Source: Patulibacter defluvii (GTDB lineage: Bacteria; Actinomycetota; Thermoleophilia; Solirubrobacterales; Solirubrobacteraceae). Taken from it: a stretch of DNA of 64,000 nt. The first letter of the stretch is position 1, and every line of letters starts with the position of its first letter. The position numbers and the translations under genes were made by a program. Location of the stretch: positions 62,001 through 126,000 of the forward strand of contig NZ_JAWZSQ010000002.1 of assembly GCF_034096925.1 (NCBI RefSeq), written 5' to 3'. Below are positions 8,215-17,321 of the stretch, one piece after another. Under the pieces are notes generated by a model. It ran no database searches and had not been told where the DNA came from. It saw only the letters and a list, made by a program, of their open reading frames with translations.

Positions 8215-9768
8215 GTGCGCAGCGCCGATCGCAACGCCGACGAGCGGCCGGTCGCCGAGGGCGGGGGCGGGGCCAGCGCGCGGCCGATGCTGGCTGCCGA
8301 CCGCGGCGGCTTCGTCGACCGCCACGACCTCTGGAGCGAGGCCCAGTACGCCGCCGCCGGCCAGATCCGGCGCGTGGTCGACGAGGTCGGCGTCACGCTC
8401 GTGCGGCTGGCCTTCGTCGACCAGCACGGGATCCTGCGCGGCAAGACCCTGACCGTCGACGCGCTCCCGGGGGCGCTGCGCGACGGCATCACCGCGCCCT
8501 CGTCGCTGCTGCTGAAGGACACCTCCGGGCGCTCGGTCTTCTCCGTCTTCTCGGCCGACGTCGGGGTCGGGGTCGACGGCTTCAGCGGCGCCGGCGACGT
8601 GGTGCTGGTGCCGGATCCGTCGACCTTCCGGCTGCTGCCGTGGTCGCCGGGCAGCGGCTGGATGCTCTGCGACCTGCGCTTCCCCGACGGCGCCGAGGTG
8701 CCGTTCTGCCCGCGCTCGATCCTGCGCCGGTCGCTGGCCCGGCTGGCCGACCGCGGCTTCGCGATGACCGTCGGCGTCGAGCTGGAGTTCCACGTCTTCC
8801 GCGCGACCGAGGAGGGGCTGAGCGACGACCGGGTCGGCGCGCCCGGGCGCCCCGGCCGGGCCGCGGCGGTCGGCCCGACCACGCCCGGCGCCCAGCTGCT
8901 GCACGAGGAGGCGCTCGACGGGCTCGACGAGCTGGTCCACGCGCTGAGCGACGGCCTGACCCGGCTCGACCTTCCGCTGCGCTCGATCGAGCTCGAGTTC
9001 GGCCCCAGCCAGATGGAGGTCACGCTGGCGCCGTCGGACGCGCTGACCGCCGCCGACCACGTCGCGCTCTGCCGCTCGGCGATCCGCCAGATCTGCCGCC
9101 GCCACGGCTTCCAGGCGACCTTCATGTCGCGCCCGGCCGGGGCCGAGACCGCCTCGACCGGCTGGCACCTGCACCAGGCGCTGCGCGACGTCGAGAGCGG
9201 GGAGAGCGCTTTCGTGCCGCCGGCGCCGGCCGCCGACGCGCCGCCGTTCCCGGTCCTCTCGCTGACCGGTCGCCGCTGGCTGGCCGGGCTGCTGGACCAC
9301 GCGGCGGCCGCGGCGGCCTTCTCGACCCCGACGGTCAACGGCTACAAGCGCTACCAGCCGTTCTCGCTCGCCCCCGACCGGATCGTCTGGGGGATCGACA
9401 ACAAGGGCGCGATGGTGCGCGCGGTCGGCGGCGTCGGCGATCCGGCCACGCGGCTGGAGAACCGCTCGGGCGAGCCGGCCGCCAACCCCTACCTGTACGT
9501 CGCGGCGCAGATCGTCAGCGGCCTCGACGGGATCGACCGCGAGCTCGATCCGGGCGAGCCGACCGAGAACCCCTACGCGGCCGAGGCCCGGCGGCTGCCG
9601 GCGTCGCTGGCCGAGGCGCTCGACGCGCTCGCGGCGGACGGGGCGTTCGCCGCCGCGCTCGGCGAGGGCGTCGTCGCGTGGTACCTGGCCCTCAAGCGGG
9701 CCGAGGTCGCCCGCTACCTGGCGCACGTCTCCGACTGGGAGCAGCGCGAGTACTTCGGCCTGCTGTGA
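8215..9768 (+). CDS. Glutamine-synthetase-like gamma-glutamyl-amine ligase
   Basis: The 517-aa protein is a glutamine synthetase superfamily member with the N-terminal beta-grasp part (LVRLAFVDQHGILRGKTL), the metal-site motif GVELEFHVF, the NGYKRYQP loop and the C-terminal LENRSGEPAANPYLYVAAQI block. Its divergence from housekeeping GlnA and its place next to a Rieske oxygenase suggest ligation of glutamate to an amine other than ammonia, as in PuuA, IpuC or the aniline-pathway AtdA1 protein. GTG 8215 begins one base after the oxygenase stop; ATG 8287 is an alternative start that would remove a poorly conserved tail. A second, only moderately similar GS-like gene lies at 59188. Substrate specificity is inference. 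Confidence 0.85.
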   Translation: MRSADRNADERPVAEGGGGASARPMLAADRGGFVDRHDLWSEAQYAAAGQIRRVVDEVGVTLVRLAFVDQHGILRGKTLTVDALPGALRDGITAPSSLLLKDTSGRSVFSVFSADVGVGVDGFSGAGDVVLVPDPSTFRLLPWSPGSGWMLCDLRFPDGAEVPFCPRSILRRSLARLADRGFAMTVGVELEFHVFRATEEGLSDDRVGAPGRPGRAAAVGPTTPGAQLLHEEALDGLDELVHALSDGLTRLDLPLRSIELEFGPSQMEVTLAPSDALTAADHVALCRSAIRQICRRHGFQATFMSRPAGAETASTGWHLHQALRDVESGESAFVPPAPAADAPPFPVLSLTGRRWLAGLLDHAAAAAAFSTPTVNGYKRYQPFSLAPDRIVWGIDNKGAMVRAVGGVGDPATRLENRSGEPAANPYLYVAAQIVSGLDGIDRELDPGEPTENPYAAEARRLPASLAEALDALAADGAFAAALGEGVVAWYLALKRAEVARYLAHVSDWEQREYFGLL

Positions 9769-9819
9769 GCGGCCGGCGGCGGGCGCGGGTCCGCCGCCCC
9801 CGTCGCCGGACCGGCCGGC

Positions 9820-10524
9820 TCAGCCGGTGAAGACGGTCGCCGAGCGGCGCTCGTACCAGCGCGCCAGCTGCTCGCCGGCGTTGTCGACGTGGCGCTGCAT
9901 CTCGCGCCGGGCGGCGTTGGCGTCGCCGGCGGCGAGCGCCTCGACGATCCGCTCGTGCTCCTCGACGTTCTGCTCGCGGTGGCGCTGGTCGCCGCGCAGC
10001 ACCAGCCACGAGACGTTGCGCGGGAAGGTGTCGTTCAGCTCGCTGATCGTCCGCGCCAGCCGCTGGTTGCCGGCGGCCTGGTGGATCGTCGTGTGGAAGA
10101 CGTCGTTGACGTGGGTCGTCGGCGGCTTCTCGCCCGGCGCCAGCTCCTGCGGGTTGGTCGTCGCCTCACGCATCGCGGCGTTCGCCTCGCGCAGCACGTC
10201 GAGCTCCGCGCGCGAGATCCGGTCGACGGCCAGCGCGCAGGCGAAGCCCTCCAGCTCGGCCCGCACCTGGTAGGCCTCGCGGACCTCCCACGGCACCGGC
10301 ACCCGCACGATCGCGCCGCGGTGGGGGACGACCTCGATCAGGCCGCCGGTCTGCAGCTGGCGGAGCGCCTCGCGGACCGGGGTGCGGCTGACGCCGAGCT
10401 CGTTGGCGAGCTCCGCCTGGCGCAGCTGCGCGCCGATGGCGATCTCCCCGGTCATGATGCGCTGGCGGATGGCCGCGGCGATCTCGTCGACGAGCGGGCT
10501 GCGGGCGGGAGGGGCGTCGGTCAT
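9820..10524 (-). CDS. GntR-family regulator, FCD subfamily
   Basis: The 234-aa protein has an N-terminal winged helix (residues about 10-75, core RQAELANELGVSRTPVREALRQL) and a C-terminal all-helical FCD ligand domain with probable metal/ligand residues Asp141, His144, His190 and His212. Such proteins bind small acids or amides and repress catabolic operons. ATG 10524 is preferred; a longer reading from 10650 would translate through the operator region. It is divergent from the cyclase operon. Because the 21-bp-paired palindromes occur in its own divergent region and in three other promoter regions of the block, it is the best candidate for the common repressor. Confidence 0.92.
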   Translation of the reverse strand: MTDAPPARSPLVDEIAAAIRQRIMTGEIAIGAQLRQAELANELGVSRTPVREALRQLQTGGLIEVVPHRGAIVRVPVPWEVREAYQVRAELEGFACALAVDRISRAELDVLREANAAMREATTNPQELAPGEKPPTTHVNDVFHTTIHQAAGNQRLARTISELNDTFPRNVSWLVLRGDQRHREQNVEEHERIVEALAAGDANAARREMQRHVDNAGEQLARWYERRSATVFTG

Positions 10525-10563
10525 CGGCGGTGCGGGGCGAAGCAGGGACGGGAACTCGGCGCA

Positions 10564-10646
10564 GTGTATCCAGCAGGGCGGACATCGAGTGGATTTCGGC
10601 ACAAGTTTCCGAAGATTGGATCCACATGCGATAGTCTCGGATCCAT
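10564..10646. promoter_or_regulatory. Divergent promoter region: operator pair plus single site
   Basis: TTGGATCCAC (10616-10625) and TCGGATCCAT (10637-10646) have centres 21 bp apart and bracket a -10-like TAGTCT (10632-10637) for the cyclase operon. A single weaker site GTGTATCCAG (10564-10573) is closer to the gntR gene and has no partner at 21 bp. This fits autoregulation of the regulator together with repression of the cyclase operon. Confidence 0.7.
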
Positions 10647-10661
10647 CCAAAGGAGCCGCCC

Positions 10662-11939
10662 GTGTCCGTGATCGATCTCTCCGTCCCCGTCTACAACGGC
10701 ATGCTGCATCCCGGCCGTCAGCCGGAGATGCGCTACATGGAACGGATCGTCGACGGCGATCCCGGCAACGTGACCCGCTGGTACATGGGCGCCCACACCG
10801 GGACCCACGTCGAGGCGCCGCTCCACACCCAGCCCGACGGGGCGCCGATCGACGCGCTGCCGCTCGAGCTGCTGGTCGGCCCGGCCCGGGTCCTCGACCT
10901 GACCGGCGTCGAGAGCGAGATCACCGCCGCCGACCTCGAGGCGGCCGGGCTCGGCGACGAGCCGCGGGTGCTGCTGCGGACCACGAACTCGGCCGGGCCG
11001 CTCCAGGGCGAGACGCCGCCGGCCCGCTGGGTCGGCCTCCACCCGGACGGGGCGCGGCTGCTGGTCGAGCGCGGCGTGCGGCTGGTCGGCGTCGACTTCT
11101 ACACCGTCGAGTCGCCCGGTCGCGACAAGACCTTCGACGCCCACTACGTGCTGTCGGCGGCCGGCGTCAGCACCGTCGAGTGCGTCGACCTGTCGGGCGC
11201 CGAGGCCGGCGTCCACGAGCTGATCTGCCTGCCGATCCCGATCCGCGGCGCCGAGGCGGCCCCGGCCCGCGCCGTCCTGCGGCCACTGCCCGCGGGGCCG
11301 CCGGCGGCGCCGATCGACGTCACCGTCCCGGTCCACACGGGGATGCTCCACTGGGGCCGGCGGCCGGTCCGCGAGGAGGTCGAGAGCTTCGCCGCCGGCG
11401 ACCGCTGCAACGTCACCCGCTGGGACATCGGCTCCCACACCGGCACCCACACCGACGCCGGGCTGCACTTCGACGACGCCCGCGGGCCGATCGACCAGTA
11501 CCCGCTCGACGTCCTGATCGGGCCGGCGCGGGTGCTCGACCTGACCTTCGTCGAGACCGAGATCACCGCCGCCGACCTCGAGCGGGCCGGCCTCGGCGAC
11601 GACGAGCGGGTGCTGCTGAAGACCCGCAACTCGACCACCGCCCTGCGCGAGACGGAGAAGCCCGACTTCTGGATCGGCCTGGCGCCGGACGGGGCCCAGC
11701 TGCTCGCCGACCGCGGGGTGCGGCTGGTCAGCATCGACTTCCTGACGATCGACAGCCCGACCCGCGACGAGACCTGGGACACCCACCTGATCCTCTGCCC
11801 GCGCGACATCGCGATCGTCGAGTGCCTCGACCTGACCGACATCGCGGCCGGGGTCTACGAGCTGGTCTGCCTGCCGCTGAAGCTGCGCGGCGCCGAGGCC
11901 GCTCCGAGCCCGGCCTTCCTCCGCCCGCTCGCGGCCTGA
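10662..11939 (+). CDS. Tandem-duplicated KynB-like cyclase/amidohydrolase
   Basis: The 425-aa protein consists of two consecutive copies of the kynurenine formamidase/cyclase family fold, about residues 1-210 and 215-425, against one copy of about 210 aa in known members. The metal-binding motif H-x-G-T-H-x-D-x3-H is intact in copy 2 (His259, His263, Asp265, His269). In copy 1 Asp is replaced by Glu51 (His45, His49, His55). The halves share long matching stretches, for example IGPARVLDL and EITAADLE. The family hydrolyses N-formyl or cyclic amides with a divalent metal. GTG 10662 has AGGAG 7 nt upstream. It is the first gene of an operon with the gamma-glutamyltransferase-like gene. Confidence 0.85.
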   Translation: MSVIDLSVPVYNGMLHPGRQPEMRYMERIVDGDPGNVTRWYMGAHTGTHVEAPLHTQPDGAPIDALPLELLVGPARVLDLTGVESEITAADLEAAGLGDEPRVLLRTTNSAGPLQGETPPARWVGLHPDGARLLVERGVRLVGVDFYTVESPGRDKTFDAHYVLSAAGVSTVECVDLSGAEAGVHELICLPIPIRGAEAAPARAVLRPLPAGPPAAPIDVTVPVHTGMLHWGRRPVREEVESFAAGDRCNVTRWDIGSHTGTHTDAGLHFDDARGPIDQYPLDVLIGPARVLDLTFVETEITAADLERAGLGDDERVLLKTRNSTTALRETEKPDFWIGLAPDGAQLLADRGVRLVSIDFLTIDSPTRDETWDTHLILCPRDIAIVECLDLTDIAAGVYELVCLPLKLRGAEAAPSPAFLRPLAA

Positions 11940-11955
11940 GCCCCGGAGCGCACCG

Positions 11956-13443
11956 ATGACCCGCACCGTCGCCGTCGCCGCCCCGCACGCCGACGCGACC
12001 GCCGCCGGCGAGGCCGCCGCGCGTGCGGGCGGCAACGCCCTCGACGCCGCGCTCGCCGCGGCCGCGGTCCTGGCCGTCACCTACCCGCACCAGTGCGGGG
12101 TCGGCGGCGACCTGACCGCGCTGGTCCGGCGCCCCGACGGCTCGGTCGTCGCGTTGCTCTCGCTCGGCGCCGCCGCGGCGGCGGTCGACGTCGGCCGCCT
12201 GCGCGCCGGCGGCCCGGCGATGCCGCGGCAGGGCCCGCAGGCGGTGACCGTCCCGGGCGCGACCGCCGGCTGGGCGGCGCTGGCCGACCTCGGCGCCGAG
12301 CTGGGCCTGGCGGCACCGGTCGAGCGGGCCGCGCGGCTGGCCGAGGAGGGCACCCCGGTGGTCGCCGGCCTGGCGCGGGCGATCGCCTCGCGGCCGGACG
12401 CGGTGACGCTCGATCCCGGGCTGCGGGGCGTGCTGGCGCCCGGCGGCGTGCCGCTGCGCGAGGGCGACCGCTTCCGCCAGCCGGCCCTGGCCGCGACCCT
12501 GCGGACGATCGCCGAGCGGCCGCTGGCGCTCTACGACGGGCCGCTGGCCGAGCGCTTCGCGGACGGCCTGCGGGCGCTCGACAGCCCGCTGACGATCGCC
12601 GACCTGCGGGCCCATCGGGCGGAGCTGACCGCACCGCTGACGCTCGAGCGGGCCGGCGTCCGCTGGTGGGCCGCGCCGCCGCCGTCGCAGGGCGCGGTCG
12701 CGCTGGCGATGCTCGACCTCGACCAGCCGGGCGACCTGCTGGAGCGGGCCCGCCGCGCCCACGACGCCCGCCAGCGGCTGCTCGGCGACCCCCGCAGCGG
12801 CCCGATCGACATCGAGCGCCTGCGCCGTCCCGTGCCGGTCGAGGAGCTGACCGCCGCGCCGCCGCGGCACGCCGGCGACACGGTCGCCGTGACCGCGATC
12901 GACGACGACGGCTGGTCGGTGGCGCTGATCCAGAGCAACTTCCAGACCTTCGGCGCCGGGATGCTCGAGCCGGGGACGGGGATCGTGCTCCACAACCGCG
13001 GCTCCTCGTTCCTGCTCGAAGCGGGCCATCCGGGCGCGATCCGGGCCGGCTCGCGGCCGCCCCATACGCTCTGCCCGCTGCTGGCCGAGGGGCCGGGACT
13101 GCGGTTGGCGCTCGGCTGCCAGGGGGGACGGGCGCAGCCGCTGATCCTGGCCCAGGTCGCCGACGGGGCGGTCGATCCGGTCGCCGATCCGGTCGCCACG
13201 CTCGCCGCGCCGCGCTGGGTCGTCGGCGACCGCGACATCGGCTTCGCGGTCGAGACGGTCCTGGCCGAGCCGGGCGCGGCGGTCCCGTCGTCGGTGGCCG
13301 GCAGCGGGCTGACGGTCGCCGCCGGCAACCCCCGCGAGGACCTCTGCGGGCACGTCCAGCTGGCGCGGATCGTCGACGGCGCCGGCGTCGAGGCGGCGGC
13401 CGACCCGCGCGCCGACGGCACCGCCGCGGTCGTCCGCGGGTGA
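11956..13443 (+). CDS. Gamma-glutamyltransferase-family protein
   Basis: The 495-aa protein matches the GGT Ntn-hydrolase family: an N-terminal AGGNALDAALAAAAVLAVTYPHQCGVGGD block, and a core GDTVAVTAID with candidate nucleophile Thr309. This is followed by the QSNFQTFGAGMLEPGTGIVLHNRG segment typical of GGT small subunits. GGT precursors cut themselves at the Thr. The protein is somewhat shorter than the usual 530-580 aa and has no signal peptide, so it would act in the cytoplasm. It sits 16 bp after the cyclase gene. With a GS-like gamma-glutamyl ligase in the same regulon, removal of a gamma-glutamyl group from a pathway intermediate is an attractive role, but this is inference. Confidence 0.85.
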   Translation: MTRTVAVAAPHADATAAGEAAARAGGNALDAALAAAAVLAVTYPHQCGVGGDLTALVRRPDGSVVALLSLGAAAAAVDVGRLRAGGPAMPRQGPQAVTVPGATAGWAALADLGAELGLAAPVERAARLAEEGTPVVAGLARAIASRPDAVTLDPGLRGVLAPGGVPLREGDRFRQPALAATLRTIAERPLALYDGPLAERFADGLRALDSPLTIADLRAHRAELTAPLTLERAGVRWWAAPPPSQGAVALAMLDLDQPGDLLERARRAHDARQRLLGDPRSGPIDIERLRRPVPVEELTAAPPRHAGDTVAVTAIDDDGWSVALIQSNFQTFGAGMLEPGTGIVLHNRGSSFLLEAGHPGAIRAGSRPPHTLCPLLAEGPGLRLALGCQGGRAQPLILAQVADGAVDPVADPVATLAAPRWVVGDRDIGFAVETVLAEPGAAVPSSVAGSGLTVAAGNPREDLCGHVQLARIVDGAGVEAAADPRADGTAAVVRG

Positions 13444-13459
13444 GCCGCTCGGCGACCGC

Positions 13460-14500
13460 TCAGCGGCGGGTGCTGGCGCGCGGGCGCAGGGTGCTCTCGA
13501 GGATCGTCGGGCCGGCCTCCTGGTCGCCCTCGATCCGCCGCAGCAGCAGCGCCACGGCGGCCGCGCCGACGTCGCCGGGACGGAGGTCGATCGCGGTCAC
13601 CGGCGGGTCGCTGGTGCGGGCCGCGGTGCCGTCCATCGCGGCCGCCACCAGCAGGTCGGCGGGCACGTCGAGGCCGCTCTCGCGGGCCGCCTGCACGATC
13701 GCGGCGGGGTAGTGGTCGGGCATCGCGACGATCGCGTCCGGCCGCTCGCGGGCCGCGAGCAGCGTCGCCACGTGCTCGCGGGCGGTGCCGTGGGCGCGGC
13801 GCGCGTCGGCGGTGTAGTGGACCGCCGCCGCTCGGCCGCGCTCGGCCGACCAGGCGCGGTAGGCGTCGACCGACTCGGTCGTCCAGGCGACGTCCCACTC
13901 CCAGGCGACGAGGGCGATCCGCTCGGCCCCGGCGGCGGCCAGGTGGTCGAGCAGCGCCCGCATCGCGGCGCCGTTGTCGCAGTTGACGTGCCAGCGGTCG
14001 TCGGGGCGGGCCGGGTCGCGCTCGACGGTCACGACCGGCAGCCCGGCGGCCGCCACCAGCGCCAGCTGCGGGTCGCCGGCGGGCGGGTCGCAGACGATGA
14101 TCCCGTCCAGCTCGACCAGGTCCTCGGTCGTCCGCAGCGGCGGCGAGACCAGCAGCCGCTGGTCGGCGGCGGTGGCGGCGAGGACCGCGGCGTGGAGCAC
14201 CCGCATCGGGTACTCGATGCTGGTGACGCCGTCGCCGACGGTGGCGGTCTCGAGCGGCGAGAGCACGATCGCCAGCGTGTTCGCGCGCCGGGTCCGCAGC
14301 GCCCGCGCGGTGCGGCTGGGCCGGTAGCCGAGCTGCTCGGCGATCGCCGCGACCTGGGCCGCGGTCGCGGCGCTGATCGTCCCGCGGCCGTTGAGGGCGA
14401 GCGAGACCGTGGCCGGCGAGACGCCCGCGGCGGCGGCGACGTCGCGGATCGTCACGCGACGTCCGTCGGGGCGCTCGGGGGACGGTGGGGCGGGCGGCAC
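13460..14500 (-). CDS. LacI-family transcriptional regulator
   Basis: The 346-aa protein begins with a LacI helix-turn-helix (VTIRDVAAAAGVSPATVSLALNGRG) followed by a periplasmic-binding-like ligand domain with inducer-pocket style segments (IVCDP, AAAMDGTAA). GTG 14500 is chosen; the longer reading from 14596 would run through the palindromic operator at 14570-14583 and add an unrelated leader of 32 codons. A later GTG immediately before TIRD is also possible. It is divergent from the copper amine oxidase operon and is therefore its likely regulator. Its 3' end nearly meets that of the GGT-like gene. Confidence 0.9.
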   Translation of the reverse strand: MPPAPPSPERPDGRRVTIRDVAAAAGVSPATVSLALNGRGTISAATAAQVAAIAEQLGYRPSRTARALRTRRANTLAIVLSPLETATVGDGVTSIEYPMRVLHAAVLAATAADQRLLVSPPLRTTEDLVELDGIIVCDPPAGDPQLALVAAAGLPVVTVERDPARPDDRWHVNCDNGAAMRALLDHLAAAGAERIALVAWEWDVAWTTESVDAYRAWSAERGRAAAVHYTADARRAHGTAREHVATLLAARERPDAIVAMPDHYPAAIVQAARESGLDVPADLLVAAAMDGTAARTSDPPVTAIDLRPGDVGAAAVALLLRRIEGDQEAGPTILESTLRPRASTRR

Positions 14501-14569
14501 GGGGCTGATGATGCCGGCGATGGCGACGGCGTGGCGGCGATCGACTGGACGGCGGCCGCCGAACGCACT

Positions 14570-14583
14570 ATAAATCGATTTAT
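14570..14583. promoter_or_regulatory. LacI-type operator
   Basis: ATAAATCGATTTAT is a perfect 14-bp palindrome with a central CG, the usual form of LacI-family operators. It is conspicuously AT-rich in this GC-rich DNA. It lies between the lacI-type gene and the copper amine oxidase gene, 60 bp before the oxidase start, so it probably controls both. Confidence 0.7.
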
Positions 14584-14643
14584 GGACGCGGGCCACCGCG
14601 ACCGCGCAACGACATCCGACCTCGACCGAGGAGTGACCCTCTC

Positions 14644-16641
14644 GTGAGCACCTACGCCCCCACGCACGGGAACGAGACCGGGACGAGCCATCCGCTCGAC
14701 CCGCTCGGACCGGCCGAGATCGACGCCGCGGTCGCGGCGGTCCGCGCCGACGGCCGGCTCTCCGAGCGCGTCCGCTTCTGGGGCGCGTACCTGGACGAGG
14801 ACCACGCGCGGGCCGTGGCCGCCGGCGACGGCGACGCGGGCGAGCGGCGGCTGGAGCTGATCGCCGTCGACAGCGCCAACCGCAGCGGCTGGGAGATCGA
14901 CGTCGCCGTCGCGACCGGCGGCGGCAGCGCCCGCGCCCTCGCCTGGCGGTCGATCGACCACCGCCGTCCCGGGATCACCTCGGAGGAGGCCCGCGCCGCC
15001 GCCCAGGCCTGCCGCGACAGCCCCGCCTTCCAGGCCGCACTGGCCAAGCGCGGGATCAGCGACATGTCGCTGGTCGTGATCGACGCCGAGTCGATGGGCG
15101 GCTTCGAGCCCGAGGGCTACGGCGACCGCCGCGTCACCTGGGGCACCGTCTGGCAGAAGACCTCGGTCGAGGACAACGGCTACGCCCGGCCGGTCCAGGG
15201 CGTGGTGCCGATCATCGACATGGACGCGATGGAGGTCGTCGAGGTCGAGGACCACGGCGTCGTGCCGATGTCGCAGGAGGCCGGCCCGATCGAGGCCGGC
15301 TCGTGGCCGGCCGACCGCCCGCTGCGGCCCGAGGACGGCGACGGCGCGACCGACCCGACCCGCACCGCGCGGACGCCGGCGCTGGCGCCGCTCGACGTGG
15401 TCCAGCCCGAGGGCCCCGGGTTCGAGGTCGACGGCTGGCGGGTCCGCTGGCAGGGTTGGGACCTGCGCGTCGGCTTCACCCACCGCGAGGGCCTGGTGCT
15501 CCACGACCTCTCGTTCCTCGGTCGCTCGGTCCTGCGGCGGGCCGCGGCCAACGAGATGTACGTCCCTTACCTGGACTCCAGCTCGACCCAGTACCGCAAG
15601 AACTTCTTCGACTGGGGCGAGTACGGCGCCGGCCCGCTGACGAACTCGCTCGAGCTGGGCTGCGACTGCCTCGGCGTGATCCACTACTTCGACGGCACGG
15701 TGCTCGGCGGCGACGGCGCCGCGCGCACGATCAAGCACGCGGTCTGCATGCACGAGGAGGACTACTCGGTGCTCTGGAAGCACACCGACATGCGCCGCGA
15801 CGTCGGCGAGGTCCGCCGCTCGCGGCGGCTGGTGATCTCGAACTTCCAGACCGTCGCCAACTACGACTACGGCTTCTACTGGTCGCTCTACCAGGACGGA
15901 CGGATCGAGCTCGAGGTCAAGCTGACCGGGATGCTGTCGGTCTCCGGCGTCGAGGCCGACGACCCGGTGCCCTACGGCCGGCGGGTGGCCGAGCACGTCC
16001 AGGCCCCGACCCACCAGCACTACTTCGGCATCCGCCTCGACCCGGCGATCGACGGCGACCGCAACCGGCTGGTCGAGGTCCACGCCGAGGCCGAGACCGA
16101 TCCCGCCCGCAACCCGTACGGGAACGCGGTCCGGACGGTCCGGACGCCGCTCCGCAACGAGCGCGAGGCGGCCCAGCGCAACGACCCGGCGACGATGCGG
16201 CACTGGCGGATCGAGAGCGCCGAGCGGACCAACCGCTACGGCGAGCCGACCGCCTACCGGCTCCAGATCGCCGACACCACCCGCTCGTTCTGCGACCCGG
16301 AGAGCGTGATGGCGCGGCGGGCGCCGTTCATCCACCAGCACCTCTGGGCCACCCCCTACGACCGCGACGAGCAGTACGTCGGCGGCAAGTACCCCAACCA
16401 CGCCGAGCCGGGGGAGGACGGGGTCCACGCCTGGCAGCGGCAGCAGCGCTCGATCGACGGCGAGCGGCTGGTGCTGTGGCCGATCCTCGGCACCCACCAC
16501 GTGACCCGCCCCGAGGAGTGGCCGGTGATGCCGGTCGACGCGATCCACCTGACGCTGAAGCCGGACGGCTTCTTCGACCGCAACCCGACGATGGACGTCG
16601 ACCGTCCGCGCCGGGCCGAGGGCGGCTCCTGCTGCCACTGA
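14644..16641 (+). CDS. Copper amine oxidase (topaquinone enzyme)
   Basis: The 665-aa protein has the hallmarks of a copper amine oxidase: the topaquinone precursor Tyr407 in T-V-A-N-Y-D-Y, copper ligands His457-x-His459 (THQHYFG) and a C-terminal histidine in GTHHVTRPEEWPVMP (His618 or His619), and catalytic base Asp323 in NFFDWGEYG. It oxidises primary amines to aldehydes, releasing ammonia and hydrogen peroxide; tyramine or phenylethylamine are common substrates. There is no signal peptide. GTG 14644 is preceded by GAGGAG. It is the first gene of an operon with isochorismatase and MFS genes. No catalase is nearby to remove the peroxide. Confidence 0.93.
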   Translation: MSTYAPTHGNETGTSHPLDPLGPAEIDAAVAAVRADGRLSERVRFWGAYLDEDHARAVAAGDGDAGERRLELIAVDSANRSGWEIDVAVATGGGSARALAWRSIDHRRPGITSEEARAAAQACRDSPAFQAALAKRGISDMSLVVIDAESMGGFEPEGYGDRRVTWGTVWQKTSVEDNGYARPVQGVVPIIDMDAMEVVEVEDHGVVPMSQEAGPIEAGSWPADRPLRPEDGDGATDPTRTARTPALAPLDVVQPEGPGFEVDGWRVRWQGWDLRVGFTHREGLVLHDLSFLGRSVLRRAAANEMYVPYLDSSSTQYRKNFFDWGEYGAGPLTNSLELGCDCLGVIHYFDGTVLGGDGAARTIKHAVCMHEEDYSVLWKHTDMRRDVGEVRRSRRLVISNFQTVANYDYGFYWSLYQDGRIELEVKLTGMLSVSGVEADDPVPYGRRVAEHVQAPTHQHYFGIRLDPAIDGDRNRLVEVHAEAETDPARNPYGNAVRTVRTPLRNEREAAQRNDPATMRHWRIESAERTNRYGEPTAYRLQIADTTRSFCDPESVMARRAPFIHQHLWATPYDRDEQYVGGKYPNHAEPGEDGVHAWQRQQRSIDGERLVLWPILGTHHVTRPEEWPVMPVDAIHLTLKPDGFFDRNPTMDVDRPRRAEGGSCCH

Positions 16642-16685
16642 CGGCGAGTCGGACGGCCGGAAATCACGAAACGAGGATCGAGATC

Positions 16686-17321
16686 ATGAGCGTCACCGTT
16701 CCCGAGCGCTCCGTGCTGGTGGTGATCGACGTGCAGGGCGGCACCACCACCGCCGACCCGCTGGGGATCCCGAAGATGGGCCCCGTCGCCGCACGGCTGG
16801 AGCGGATCGAGCGGATCCGCGGGCTGGTCGCCGGCGCCCGCGACGCCGGCGTGCCGGTCGTCTTCATCCAGGAGGTCCACAAGCGCAACGGCGTCGACTT
16901 CGGTCGCGAGCTGGACGGCGCCGAGGGCGTCCACGCGCTCGAGGGCGACCCGTCGACCGAGCTGGTCGCCGGGCTCGAGCCGGTCGGCGACGAGTACCTG
17001 ATCCGCAAGCGCCGCTACTCGGCCTTCTTCGCCACCGAGCTCGACCTGGTGCTGCGCTCCTACGGCGCCACCACGGTCCTGCTCGTCGGCGGGCTGACCG
17101 ACGTCTGCGTCCACTACACCGCGGTCGACGCCCACCAGCACGACTACCGGATCCGGGTGATCACCGACTGCGTCGGCGGCTCCTCGACCGCCGCGCACGA
17201 GGCCGCGCTCGAGGCGATGCGCTACCTCCAGCGCGACAGCCACGTCACCAGCGAGCAGGTGCTGGCCGACCTGGCCGACGGCGCGATCGAGATCGAGGGG
17301 CTCCCTGTCGACGTCGGCTGA
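16686..17321 (+). CDS. Isochorismatase-family hydrolase
   Basis: The 211-aa alpha/beta protein has the Asp-Lys-Cys triad of the isochorismatase/nicotinamidase superfamily: Asp15 (VVIDVQ), Lys108 (IRKRRYSAFF) and Cys141 (GGLTDVCVHYTAVDA). With a reactive Cys it is more likely to hydrolyse an amide (nicotinamidase, N-carbamoylsarcosine or ureidoacrylate type) than isochorismate. ATG 16686 has ACGAGGA upstream. It is second in the operon after the amine oxidase and overlaps the following MFS gene by 17 bp if the proposed CTG start of that gene is right. Confidence 0.9.
   Translation: MSVTVPERSVLVVIDVQGGTTTADPLGIPKMGPVAARLERIERIRGLVAGARDAGVPVVFIQEVHKRNGVDFGRELDGAEGVHALEGDPSTELVAGLEPVGDEYLIRKRRYSAFFATELDLVLRSYGATTVLLVGGLTDVCVHYTAVDAHQHDYRIRVITDCVGGSSTAAHEAALEAMRYLQRDSHVTSEQVLADLADGAIEIEGLPVDVG

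Noticed and set aside
14501..14596. N-terminal extension of the LacI regulator at 13460
   Set aside because: The extra 32 codons read through a perfect operator palindrome and precede an otherwise complete HTH start.
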